The position numbers were made by a program, and so were the translations under genes. A stretch of DNA of 64,000 nt from JACPFV01 sp038043245. GTDB taxonomy: Bacteria > Pseudomonadota > Gammaproteobacteria > Nevskiales > Nevskiaceae. The stretch is from positions 62,001 through 126,000 of the forward strand of contig JBBTCH010000003.1 of the NCBI GenBank assembly GCA_038043245.1, in the 5' to 3' direction. Of this stretch, positions 7,699 to 16,148 are shown piece after piece. Within the stretch, counting starts at the first letter, position 1; every line of letters starts with the position of its first letter. A model generated the notes under the pieces. The model was not told the DNA's origin. It saw only the letters and a program-made list of their open reading frames with translations, and searched no databases.

Positions 7699-10515
7699 AT
7701 GAGCGACGCCACCCAGAAGTCCACGGCTGAAAAAATTCTCGCGGCCATCGAGCCGCTGATCTACGCGCGGCGCAAGCTGACCATGGGCATCCTGCTGGCG
7801 CTCACGGTGTTTTTTGCATGGCAGGCGGCGCTGATCAAGCGCGACGCCGGTTTCGACAAATCCATCCCGCTCGATCACCCGTACATGCAGGTGCTCAAGC
7901 AGTACCAGGATGATTTCGGCGGCGCCAACACCGTGCTGGTGGCGCTGATCCAGAAGGATGGCAAAGGCGATATTTACAACGAGCGGTTTCTGACCGCGCT
8001 CAAAAAAGCCACCGACGAAGTGTTCTTCCTGCCGGGCATTGATCGTGCGCGCGTCTCCTCGATCTTCACGCCCGATGTGCGCTTCATTGAAGTGGTCGAA
8101 GGCGGATTCAAGGGCGGCAACGTCATTCCCGCCGAATACGCACCGACCGACGAAATGTTCCAGTTGGTGCGCGAGAACGTCGGCAAGGGCGGCCACGTCG
8201 GCCGCTACACCACAAAAGACCAGCAGGGGGCGATGATCTTCTCCGAACTGCTGGAGGTGGATCCGGTCACCGGCAAGAAGCTCGATTACGAAGTCGCCGC
8301 CAACCTGCTCGAAGACAACCTGCGCGGCCGTTTTGGCAGCGAGAAGAAGTTCTCGCTCAAGCTCAAGCAGGATACCGCCACGCTCAAGGCCGGCGAGACG
8401 GTCGGCGAGCGCTTCAGCGCGCCGGGCGCGACGTTCCGTTTCGCCACGGTGGACACCGGCAAGAAGGACGAAAACGGCGTCCCGATCCTAGTCAAGGGCG
8501 CCGATGTCGAGCTGGTTGAGGAAGCCAACCCGGACTACAACCCGGACGTCGACGTGCATATCCTCGGTTTTGCCAAAGTCGTCGGCGATGTCATCACGGC
8601 GACGGGCGAAGTGGTCGGGTTCTTCATCCTGACCCTGTTCATGACCTTCTTCCTGCTGTGGGCGTACACCGGCTCGATCCGTCTGGCCTGGCTGCCGCTG
8701 GCCACCTCGATCGTCGCGGTGATCTGGGAGTTCGGCCTGCTGCGCCTGTTCGGTTTCGGTCTCGACCCGTTCGCGATCCTGGTGCCGTTCCTGATCCTCG
8801 CGGTGTCGGTGTCGCATGGCGTGCAGTACGTCAACGCCTGGATCGGCGAGATCCACGACAACCATCGCAACAGTTTTGACGCCTCGCTGGAAACCTGGCG
8901 GCGTCTGGCCATCTACGGAACCATGGCGATCATGACCGACGTGTTCGGTTTCGCCACGATTTACCTCGTGCCCATCGACATCATCCGCGAGATGTCGATC
9001 AACGCCACGCTCGGCATGCTGGCGATCATCATCACCAACAAGGTGATGATGCCGATCTGGCTGACCTGGGTGAAGATCGGCGACATTGAAGCGTTCGTCA
9101 AAAAGCAGGAAGCGCGCGACAGCATTTTCGACGGCTTCTGGAATCTGCTGTCGAACATGACCCGGCCGGTGCCGGCGGTGACGGCGCTGATGCTGTGTTC
9201 CGCGCTGCTGGGGTGGAGTCTGTGGAAAGGTCAGGAACTGCAGGTGGGTGACTCTCAGGCCGGTGTGCCGGAGTTGCTGCCGGACTCGCGTTACAACCAG
9301 GACACCGCCGCCGTGGTGAAGAATTTCTCCATCGGCACCGACGTCCTCAAGATCATCGCCGAGACGGACAGCGAAGCCTGCATCAAGCACGACGTCATGG
9401 ATCAGATCGATCGTTTCGGCTGGCGGCTGGAAAACACCGAGGGCGTCGCCTCGGTGATCTCGCTGCCGTGGGCGGCGCGCACCGTGAACGCGGCGTTCTC
9501 CGAGGCCTATCCGAAGTGGAAGGTATTGCCGCGCAACCGTTATGCGATGGTGCAGTCGATCACACCGATCCCGACCTCGTCCGGGCTGCTCAATCCCGAA
9601 TGTTCGGCGATGGCGGTCTTCACTTTCATGAAGGACCACAAGGCGGCGACGATCAAGCGCGCCACGCATGCGGTCGAGGCGTTCAACGAAGAAAACGCCA
9701 GACTCTGGTACGCGGAGAACCCCTCCGCCGATGTGGCCTATTGCGCGAGCAAGGCGGAGTCGCGCCGCGCAGTCGGCGTCAGCAAGGAGCATCTGCGCCG
9801 CGCGGTTGAGAAACTGCGCAAGAAAGGCGCCACCGATTCAGCGATTGACGCCAATGAATCGATCGTGGCGATGCGCGCCGCGCTGGATACGCAGAAGGAA
9901 GAATTCAAGAAACTTGACCAGCCCTGTCCGGTGAACTTCGCGCTGGCCTCGGCCAACGTCGGTGTGATGGCGGCGACCAACGAGGAAGTGCATCGGCTGG
10001 AAAAGCCGATCCTGCTGTATGTCTATATCGCCATCGTCTTCTGCGTCTGGGTCTCGTTCCGCGAGATCGCCAGCATCATCTGCATCATGGCGCCGCTGGC
10101 GCTGGTGTCGTGGATGGCCTATGCCGTGATGGCGGTGCTCGACATCGGCATGAAGGTGGCGACGCTGCCGGTGGTGGCGCTGGCGGTCGGCATCGGCGTG
10201 GACTACGGCATCTACGTCTACGCGACCATGGCCGACGCCGTGGCCGGTGGCTACAAGTTGAAGGAGGCGTATTTCAAGACGCTGAAGATGACCGGCAAGG
10301 CGGTGATCTTCACCGGCATCACGCTCGGCTTCGGCGTGGCGACCTGGCTATGGTCAGGGCTGCAGTTCCAGCGCGACATGGGCAAGTTGCTGGTGTTCAT
10401 GTTCACCGCCAACATGTTCGGCGCGATTCTGGTGTTGCCTGCCATCGCGCGTTATCTGCTCAAGGAACGTGAACTGGCGCCGGGCGAGAAACCGGTGTTC
10501 AAGCCTCGTCATTAA
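7699..10515 (+). CDS. MMPL/RND superfamily transporter
   Basis: This 938-aa inner-membrane protein has the two-fold RND layout: one transmembrane helix near residue 35, a periplasmic domain, a bundle of helices (about 290-450), a second periplasmic domain and a second bundle (about 770-920). The sterol-sensing/MMPL hallmark VVALAVGIGVDYGIYV is present in the second bundle. MMPL relatives export lipids and hydrophobic metabolites. Its position as last gene of the DUF1302 module suggests they form one envelope system. A ribosome site (GGGGAG) precedes the ATG. The C terminus GEKPVFKPRH is mirrored by a decayed copy at 23480-23583. Confidence 0.9.
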   Translation: MSDATQKSTAEKILAAIEPLIYARRKLTMGILLALTVFFAWQAALIKRDAGFDKSIPLDHPYMQVLKQYQDDFGGANTVLVALIQKDGKGDIYNERFLTALKKATDEVFFLPGIDRARVSSIFTPDVRFIEVVEGGFKGGNVIPAEYAPTDEMFQLVRENVGKGGHVGRYTTKDQQGAMIFSELLEVDPVTGKKLDYEVAANLLEDNLRGRFGSEKKFSLKLKQDTATLKAGETVGERFSAPGATFRFATVDTGKKDENGVPILVKGADVELVEEANPDYNPDVDVHILGFAKVVGDVITATGEVVGFFILTLFMTFFLLWAYTGSIRLAWLPLATSIVAVIWEFGLLRLFGFGLDPFAILVPFLILAVSVSHGVQYVNAWIGEIHDNHRNSFDASLETWRRLAIYGTMAIMTDVFGFATIYLVPIDIIREMSINATLGMLAIIITNKVMMPIWLTWVKIGDIEAFVKKQEARDSIFDGFWNLLSNMTRPVPAVTALMLCSALLGWSLWKGQELQVGDSQAGVPELLPDSRYNQDTAAVVKNFSIGTDVLKIIAETDSEACIKHDVMDQIDRFGWRLENTEGVASVISLPWAARTVNAAFSEAYPKWKVLPRNRYAMVQSITPIPTSSGLLNPECSAMAVFTFMKDHKAATIKRATHAVEAFNEENARLWYAENPSADVAYCASKAESRRAVGVSKEHLRRAVEKLRKKGATDSAIDANESIVAMRAALDTQKEEFKKLDQPCPVNFALASANVGVMAATNEEVHRLEKPILLYVYIAIVFCVWVSFREIASIICIMAPLALVSWMAYAVMAVLDIGMKVATLPVVALAVGIGVDYGIYVYATMADAVAGGYKLKEAYFKTLKMTGKAVIFTGITLGFGVATWLWSGLQFQRDMGKLLVFMFTANMFGAILVLPAIARYLLKERELAPGEKPVFKPRH

Positions 10516-11140
10516 GTCGTCCTGCCCGCGAAGGCGGGACGCGCCGGGTGAGGGGCGGTTTGTCATTCCGAGCGCAGCGAGGAATCTGGCCTTCTTTTCC
10601 GCCTGTCGGCGGGTAACTTTTGGCGCCCCAAAAGTTACCAAAAGGTCTGTACTCCACGCGCCGTAAAGACTCCTGTGCTTCTCGTGAATCAGACTCGACG
10701 CACCAACGGGACGTCCATGTCCCGCTGGTGCTGAACCGGCATCCCTGCCGGCTCCCCGTCTGATTCGCTCCGATGCTCGGACGGCGCGAAGTCGCAGGAA
10801 CATCAAAAGCGGTAGCTGTGCCGTGTCTTTTGACGTTATGCGCCGTATGCGCCGCCGAGTACCGCAGCGAGCAAGACTGGCATCGGGCATGGATGCCCGA
10901 TGCGCGCCGTCACGACAGGGACGTCGTGTCGGCGCGGGACCGGCGAGTGAGCAAGGAACGCAGGAATCTTTCGGCGCATCCGGCGCACAGCGTTTTTTGG
11001 TAACTTTTTGTCGTGTCTGACAAAAAGTTGCCCGCGCTTTAGCGCGGAACGCTTTGGCAGTTAGTTATCCGGCCTTGGGCCGGAATAGTCTTGGAAGCTG
11101 TCGAGGGCCGTTTTTGCCCGCAAGCCGGCGCGCTAAAAAA
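10516..11140. repeat. Gene-free mosaic of stacked hairpins
   Basis: These 625 bp hold no convincing gene. Visible stems include CCCGC/GCGGG just after the pump stop, GTAACTTTTGG with CCAAAAGTTAC (about 10612-10639), CCGGCA/TGCCGG, CATCGGGCAT with ATGCCCGATG (about 10881-10902), GCGCCG/CGGCGC, AACTTTTTGTC with GACAAAAAGTT (about 11001-11028) and GCGC/GCGC stems beyond. Positions 10904-10992 match 1-89. Short open frames here (for example 10773-11003) are low-complexity translations of the repeats. It probably serves as a terminator zone between the + strand module and the - strand esterase. Confidence 0.7.
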
Positions 11141-13204
11141 TCACTTCAGCGTGCCTTCATTCAGCCCCGCCGCGCTCAGTGACAGGCTGCGTCCGTCGCT
11201 GAACCGCAAGGTAACCGGTCCATCGATTGTCAGGCGGTAGGCAGTGCCCGGTGACAGACACGAAGCCTTTGAATCGATCGTGAGCGAGCTCACGTTCGCC
11301 AGTGTCCCTTCGATGCGGTTCTGCGCTGTCGTCGCGGTTTCACCAGCGAGCTGGCGGAAATGGCGTTGCCAGGCCAGCACCAGCGGGCCGACGCCGGTGT
11401 CATCGCCTTGCATGAACTGCGGCTCGGGTTGCCCGCAGCCGAGGCTTTTCAGATCCACGTCGATATAGCCCTCCGCGCGGCCAACGATATCGCTGACCCA
11501 GTAGGCGCGGTCGTGCTGGATCGCGTACTCCGGGAAAGCGAGTTGGGCGTCGGTGCGGTAAGTGACCTGTGCCGGGTTTTTCACGCGCTTGCGGTTGGCG
11601 CTGAAGTCGGCTTCCTTCTGCCAGGAGTCGAGCACCGCGTAAGTCAGATGTTCCGCGGTCGGGTGCAGGTAAAAGTCATAGATCACGCCAGCGGCTTCGC
11701 CGAGCTTTTGCCGCAGATACAGCGCGGTGTTCACCGGCACCAGATAGTCGGCACCGCTGTAGAGACTGACCAGCGGGATGTGGCGCAGGTTGCCGATGAA
11801 GTCCACGACATCGCTGATGGCGCCGGAATCACCGCTCGCCAGCGTGGTGCCAAACTGCTCGCGATAGAGGTCGCCCAATTGACGTTCGGCAGCGGTCACC
11901 GGGTTGCCGGGCAGCGGCGTGTTGTAGAGGCTGGCGGTGTTGCCGACCCAGGTCACCGCTGCGGCCCAGAGGTCGGGATACAGCGCGGCCAGGTGCATCA
12001 CACCGTAGCCGCCCATTGAATAGCCGGCGACGATGACCTGGTCCGGGTCCACATCGTATTCATGCAGCGTGTCGTCGAGCACATCGAGCACGTCGCGTTC
12101 GGAGATGTCGGTGAACCAGCCGTCGGCGCCGCGCCCGAGCGGCTGCACGATGATGCGATTCAGGTCTTCGCCGAACTGTTTCTGGAAGACATCCTGACGC
12201 GCGATATGCGAGTGGTTGGAGTCGCAGCCATGCAGTGACACCACCAGCGCATGTGGGCCGGCGCCGCTGGGCAGGAAAAACGCATAGGGCTGATATTTAC
12301 CCAGATAGTTGAAGTACTGCTCGCAGCCCGACGAGGTGCGGCCATGCCGTCCAGGCACGCCCTCGGCACTGATGCCTTCGCCCGGCGGCAGGGTGTAGGT
12401 CGAGGTATAGACGCGCTGATGGAACCCCGGCTTTACTTCAAACCCGCGTGTGGTTCCCCCCATCAGGTCGCTGACGTTGACGCTCGCGCCGAACGCGCTG
12501 ATGTCGCCGCTTTGCAGCGCCGCTGCCTGAGTGTCTTCCCAGAACGCGCCATTGACCGAGGTCACTTCGTCGGTGCCGCGAAACGCCAGATTCATCACCG
12601 TGCCGTCGCTCTGTGCCGTGACCGCCCAGATCTTCCAGGTATCGTCCGCCGGTTTTGGGAAACGTCCGCGAACGAGATTGGTCGCCGGATCACCCTCGTT
12701 GAACTGCTGCACGAGATCGGCGCCGGTGACGGTGAGGTCCAGCAGAGTCTGGGTGCCGGTGGCCGGGTTGTTGTCCGTATCCAGCGCCAGCGCCACGATC
12801 GTCTGGGTGGCGGTGTAGAGCGTGTTCAGTTCCGCCTCGACGACGATGTCATTACCGTCGAGCCAGAGTTCGAGACGGACCAGATCAGCCGTGTTCACGG
12901 CATCCGCTGGATAGCGCGCATCACCGCTGCTGCTGGCGCCGCCAGCGCCCGGGGGCTCGGCGGCCGGCACGTCCGCCTTGGCACCGTAGTCGTCGTAGAT
13001 GTAATCGCGATACACCAGATGGCCGCTGCACAGTTCGTGGATGCCCGCGACCCAGGAGGTCTTGCCGCAGAACGTGTCGGATGCTGCGGGCACCGGCGAC
13101 GCAGCCGGTAGATTCACGGTGCCGACGCCGGGGCTACTGTGATTGCAGGCCAGCAGGAAAACACAGGACAGCAGGGCGGTATTCCGCCGCATTCTATTGT
13201 TCAT
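11141..13204 (-). CDS. PHB-depolymerase-like lipoprotein esterase with N-terminal beta domain
   Basis: The 687-aa protein starts with a lipoprotein signal (VFLLAC, Cys20). An N-terminal domain (about 95-250) has the pattern LELWLDGNDIVVEAELNTLY and ALDTDNNPATG, resembling beta-sandwich modules beside glycan and polymer hydrolases. An alpha/beta-hydrolase domain follows (about 300-560), with oxyanion region VVSLHGCDSN, nucleophile Ser396 in GYSMGGYG, and a likely His in TAEHLTY. A small C-terminal domain ends it. The ATG at 13204 is chosen for GAGGAG at ideal spacing and the short lipoprotein signal. The same architecture occurs at 46507-49086. An exact copy of the 17-bp regulon motif lies 29-45 bp upstream of the start. 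The substrate is unproven. Confidence 0.8.
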   Translation of the reverse strand: MNNRMRRNTALLSCVFLLACNHSSPGVGTVNLPAASPVPAASDTFCGKTSWVAGIHELCSGHLVYRDYIYDDYGAKADVPAAEPPGAGGASSSGDARYPADAVNTADLVRLELWLDGNDIVVEAELNTLYTATQTIVALALDTDNNPATGTQTLLDLTVTGADLVQQFNEGDPATNLVRGRFPKPADDTWKIWAVTAQSDGTVMNLAFRGTDEVTSVNGAFWEDTQAAALQSGDISAFGASVNVSDLMGGTTRGFEVKPGFHQRVYTSTYTLPPGEGISAEGVPGRHGRTSSGCEQYFNYLGKYQPYAFFLPSGAGPHALVVSLHGCDSNHSHIARQDVFQKQFGEDLNRIIVQPLGRGADGWFTDISERDVLDVLDDTLHEYDVDPDQVIVAGYSMGGYGVMHLAALYPDLWAAAVTWVGNTASLYNTPLPGNPVTAAERQLGDLYREQFGTTLASGDSGAISDVVDFIGNLRHIPLVSLYSGADYLVPVNTALYLRQKLGEAAGVIYDFYLHPTAEHLTYAVLDSWQKEADFSANRKRVKNPAQVTYRTDAQLAFPEYAIQHDRAYWVSDIVGRAEGYIDVDLKSLGCGQPEPQFMQGDDTGVGPLVLAWQRHFRQLAGETATTAQNRIEGTLANVSSLTIDSKASCLSPGTAYRLTIDGPVTLRFSDGRSLSLSAAGLNEGTLK

Positions 13205-13232
13205 GGACGAGCTCCTCGCCCATGATGTTGTC

Positions 13233-13249
13233 ATAAAAACACTAGTGTT
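13233..13249 (-). promoter_or_regulatory. Candidate operator, AACA-N5-GTTTTTAT motif (site 1)
   Basis: On the minus strand this reads AACACTAGTGTTTTTAT; with one more base upstream it contains the perfect palindrome AAACACTAGTGTTT. It lies in the 56-bp gap between the PHP gene and the lipoprotein esterase, upstream of the esterase start. The same motif recurs at 23414, 29304, 40103 and, less exactly, 42572. The regulator is not identified. Confidence 0.6.
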
Positions 13250-13260
13250 TCTAGTGTGAT

Positions 13261-14910
13261 TCAGCCGCCTTTGAGGAAAACCGGATTGCCAATCGTGGTG
13301 CGCGACATGGAGTCGCGCGTCTCGACGCGCCAGTAGGTGCCCAAGGGTCCTTCGGTCAGCGGGTTGCGTGTCGCCGTTTCGAAGGTGTGCGTGAAGGGAT
13401 CGCTGGTGATCGGCACGAACAGCTGCGGAACGCCGTTCTGAAAATAAGTCAGCAACTGGCCGGTGCCGCCGATCACCGTGGTGGTCAGCGTTACCAGCGA
13501 GGCCTCGCTGGCCGGTACGGTGCCGCCGAACGTGGCGAAATCGTCATGCTCGGTGCGCGCCTCGAATTCGAGCGCTGGGCTGCGTTCGACACCGCGCGTG
13601 CGGATGTAGGCGCGGCCATCCTTGATCGAGGCCGTCAGCGATTCGCGCGATAAAGTCGCGGCATACACCGCCGTCACCGACGATCCATAACCCTTGCGTG
13701 TGCGCTCCTCTGGTGCATCCACGCCCTTGGAGTCCGAACCGGACACCGCGGTGATTTTGTAACCCTGCTTCAGCAGGTCGTCCCAAAGATTGAGTGCGGT
13801 CTGCAGGAAAGGGTTCTCGATCTGTCCGGGGATCGGTACTGGCGAGCCGATGTCGTCACTGGTCGCCAGCACCGGGCCATTGACCACTTCCAGCGTGTCC
13901 ACCTGGTTCCAGTCGATCTGGTCGCCGAGCTCAAAGTAGCAGCCGCGGCAGAGATTGGAGAACACCGGCGGTGGGAACGTGGTCGGATGGTTGACTTGGA
14001 ACAGCGCGCCCTGCGCCTTGGACTGGCGCTGGATCTCGCCGAGATTCACATCCTCGAATCCGTGGCGGTACTCGAGCACACCGGGCGTTTCGCCGAAGGT
14101 ATTGGCGTGGCCGTAGTAGGTGATGATCTCGCGCCCCGGCCAGACCAGCAGATCGGGATGCGCGCGCTGCACCGCGCCCAGCGTCTCCCAATGCCGCCCG
14201 GTGATGTATTCCGTGACCATCAGAAAATCCAGCTGGGCGGTGCGCGACTGCGCGATGAAATCGTCCCAGTCCGGTGCATTCGGATTGGAATGGAAGGCGT
14301 GCATGTGGAAATCGCCGTGATACCAGCCCGGCGTGATGCGCGCGACATGCGCCTTGTCTACGGGGTCTGACGCGGGCAGTGCGCCGGACGCGGACTTGCA
14401 TTCGATCTTCACCAACCAGTCCGCGCCCTGCGGCGAGACAGCGGCGATCCCGAGCTCAACGAACCATGTGCCTGCAATCACCGGGCCGGGATTGAAACCG
14501 CGGTCGGCGCTGTCGGCTTGCACGAACACCGGCGGCTTGTCCTGGTCTATGCGTCCCTGGCGTGAACCGCCCCAGCCGCGAAAACCTGCGGGGTTTCGAT
14601 ACCCTTTTTCATCGTAAAGACCCAGGTCCAGCGTGGTCGCCGTCAGCGGTGTCGAGGGCGGACCGGCCTTGTCAGTCCATTGATAGGACACTTCGACGCG
14701 ACCGGTTCTGGGCGCGACGGTGAAGGGCAGGATGCGATAAGTCTTGGCATCGGCGCTGGCGGCGCTGCCCGTGAGTTCCAGCGCCGCGCTGTCGGATGCG
14801 CAATTGCCCAAAGATTGACCCGGCACCGTCGGTAACGCGACGACAGGCGTGCCACGGCCGCAGGCGGCGATCAGCAAACACAGCAGCGGCAGCGCAAGGC
14901 GAAGATTCAT
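13261..14910 (-). CDS. CehA/McbA-type PHP-domain metallohydrolase, lipoprotein
   Basis: The N terminus is a lipoprotein signal (LLCLLIAAC). The central region has PHP motifs: WYHGDFHMHAFHSN (metal-binding HxH), DFLMVTEYI, and PGREIITYYGHANTFG. These match the CehA/McbA group, which includes carbaryl hydrolase; other members act on phosphoesters or are uncharacterised. The 549-aa size fits. The ATG at 14910 is used; a GTG two codons earlier is equally possible and no strong ribosome site decides. It lies 56 bp before the esterase on the same strand, and exported metal-dependent hydrolysis fits the hydrolase-rich locus. Confidence 0.78.
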   Translation of the reverse strand: MNLRLALPLLCLLIAACGRGTPVVALPTVPGQSLGNCASDSAALELTGSAASADAKTYRILPFTVAPRTGRVEVSYQWTDKAGPPSTPLTATTLDLGLYDEKGYRNPAGFRGWGGSRQGRIDQDKPPVFVQADSADRGFNPGPVIAGTWFVELGIAAVSPQGADWLVKIECKSASGALPASDPVDKAHVARITPGWYHGDFHMHAFHSNPNAPDWDDFIAQSRTAQLDFLMVTEYITGRHWETLGAVQRAHPDLLVWPGREIITYYGHANTFGETPGVLEYRHGFEDVNLGEIQRQSKAQGALFQVNHPTTFPPPVFSNLCRGCYFELGDQIDWNQVDTLEVVNGPVLATSDDIGSPVPIPGQIENPFLQTALNLWDDLLKQGYKITAVSGSDSKGVDAPEERTRKGYGSSVTAVYAATLSRESLTASIKDGRAYIRTRGVERSPALEFEARTEHDDFATFGGTVPASEASLVTLTTTVIGGTGQLLTYFQNGVPQLFVPITSDPFTHTFETATRNPLTEGPLGTYWRVETRDSMSRTTIGNPVFLKGG

Positions 14911-14935
14911 GCGCACAGCTTACGCCTGCAATGTG

Positions 14936-15949
14936 TCAGCGGATGACAAGAAAGATCGCGGCGAGCACGAACAAGGCGATCCAGACGGTCTCGATGCAGA
15001 TCAGCGCGAAGGACTGCCAGCCGGCTTTAGCAACTTCGGCAAAAGAGGTTTTGACACCGAGCGCTGCGATCGCAATCACCAGACAGGCTTTCGACAGCTG
15101 TGTGAGCAGGCCCTGTTGTTCAAGATTCAGGGCGCCGGTGGAGTTGAGCGCAACCAGCGCGATGAAAATCGCCAGGAACCAGGGGATCAGCGGCGCGCGG
15201 CCCTGCTGTGCCTTGATGTCTTCCGCGCGCGCACGAAATGCCAGACCGACGCCGATCACCACCAGCGCCAGCAACGCGACGCGGAACAGCTTGACCAGCG
15301 TCGCCACATCGCCGGTGTCGTGGCCGACGCCGTAGCCGGCGCCGATCACTTGTGCGACATCGTGAATCGTCGCGCCGAGAAACAAACCCTGCGCGTCATG
15401 CGAAAGATCCAGCCAGCCCGTCAGGATCGGATACAGCACCATTGAGACGGTGGATAGCGCCGTGACCGAAACCACGACGACGATGGTGTAGGAATCGCGC
15501 CGCGCGCTTGCTGGCAATACTGAAGCGATAGCCAGCGCCGCTGACGCGCCGCAGATGGCGACGGAGCCGCCAGACACCGCGCCCTGCCAGCGTTCCAGTC
15601 CGAAGCGCCGTGCCAGAAAAATGCCGAGTAGCAGTGTGCTCAGCACGGCGCCGATCACCAGCTCTACGGTTTGCCAGCCGAGCCCCGCGACTTGTTCGGC
15701 AGTGATGCGAGCGCCCAATAGGGCGACCGCCCAACGCAGCACCGTCTGCGAACAGCGCTCGATGCCCGCCTGCGTGCGCGGGTGTGTGTGCAGGAAATTG
15801 AAGGCGATGCCGATCAGCAGCGCGAACAACAACAGCGGGCCACCATAATGGTCGGAGACGAAGCTGGCGGCGAGGGCGATGACGGCGCACAGCAGGATTC
15901 CGGGAAAATCGCCGCGGACGGTTTGCAGCAGCGCGGTGAGGCGGGTCAT
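14936..15949 (-). CDS. YeiH/UPF0324 family transporter (putative sulfate/sulfite exporter family)
   Basis: A 337-aa integral membrane protein with about ten hydrophobic helices and the family signatures RWAVALLGARIT, GSVAICGASAALA and GATIHDVAQVIGAG. YeiH-family proteins are annotated as putative sulfate or sulfonate-related exporters, with little direct evidence. The ATG at 15949 is preferred to the TTG at 15970. It ends 25 bp before the PHP gene on the same strand, and the tRNA-Ser terminator lies just upstream. Confidence 0.85.
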   Translation of the reverse strand: MTRLTALLQTVRGDFPGILLCAVIALAASFVSDHYGGPLLLFALLIGIAFNFLHTHPRTQAGIERCSQTVLRWAVALLGARITAEQVAGLGWQTVELVIGAVLSTLLLGIFLARRFGLERWQGAVSGGSVAICGASAALAIASVLPASARRDSYTIVVVVSVTALSTVSMVLYPILTGWLDLSHDAQGLFLGATIHDVAQVIGAGYGVGHDTGDVATLVKLFRVALLALVVIGVGLAFRARAEDIKAQQGRAPLIPWFLAIFIALVALNSTGALNLEQQGLLTQLSKACLVIAIAALGVKTSFAEVAKAGWQSFALICIETVWIALFVLAAIFLVIR

Positions 15950-15971
15950 CGGACTGAACCAAACCCGCAAA

Positions 15972-15995
15972 CAAAAAAACCGGCATTGAGCCGGT
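15972..15995 (-). terminator. Intrinsic terminator of tRNA-Ser
   Basis: On the minus strand ACCGGC, a five-base loop and GCCGGT are followed by a run of seven T. It lies directly after the tRNA 3' end and upstream of the YeiH-type gene. Confidence 0.85.
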
Positions 15996-16007
15996 GTGTT
16001 TGTTTGC

Positions 16008-16100
16008 TGGCGGAGAGAAAGGGATTCGAACCCTTGATAGGGCTATAAACCCTATACGCCCTTAGCAGGGGCGCGCCTTCGTCCACTCGGCCATCTCTCC
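16008..16100 (-). tRNA. tRNA-Ser(GCT)
   Basis: Read on the minus strand the 93-nt gene begins GGAGAGATGG, has anticodon GCT in CCCTGCTAAGG, a long variable arm (GTATAGGG...CCCTAT), the T-loop GGTTCGAATCC and an encoded CCA end. The acceptor stem GGAGAGA/TCTCTCC pairs fully. It reads serine AGC/AGU codons. Confidence 0.97.
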
Positions 16101-16148
16101 GGGAGCGGCAAATCGTGTTGCGGGAGCGGAATCGCGGCGCGCAGTCTA

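Noticed and set aside
6634..8196. 520-aa open frame on the minus strand across the YCF48 and MMPL genes
   Set aside because: It covers two genes and their intergenic gap on the other strand, and its translation is low-complexity His/Arg-rich sequence without motifs.
8488..9792. 434-aa minus-strand frame inside the MMPL gene
   Set aside because: The coding strand encodes obvious transmembrane helices; the reverse translation is His/Arg-rich noise.
10773..11020. Short Arg-rich open frames in the hairpin mosaic
   Set aside because: They are translations of inverted repeats without ribosome sites; similar frames arise wherever this repeat type occurs.
13233..13250. Assignment of the AAAC-N6-GTTT motif to the fatty-acid regulator PsrA
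   Set aside because: The known PsrA consensus has a spacer of two to four bases; here it is six, and no psrA gene is in the window. The regulator is left open.
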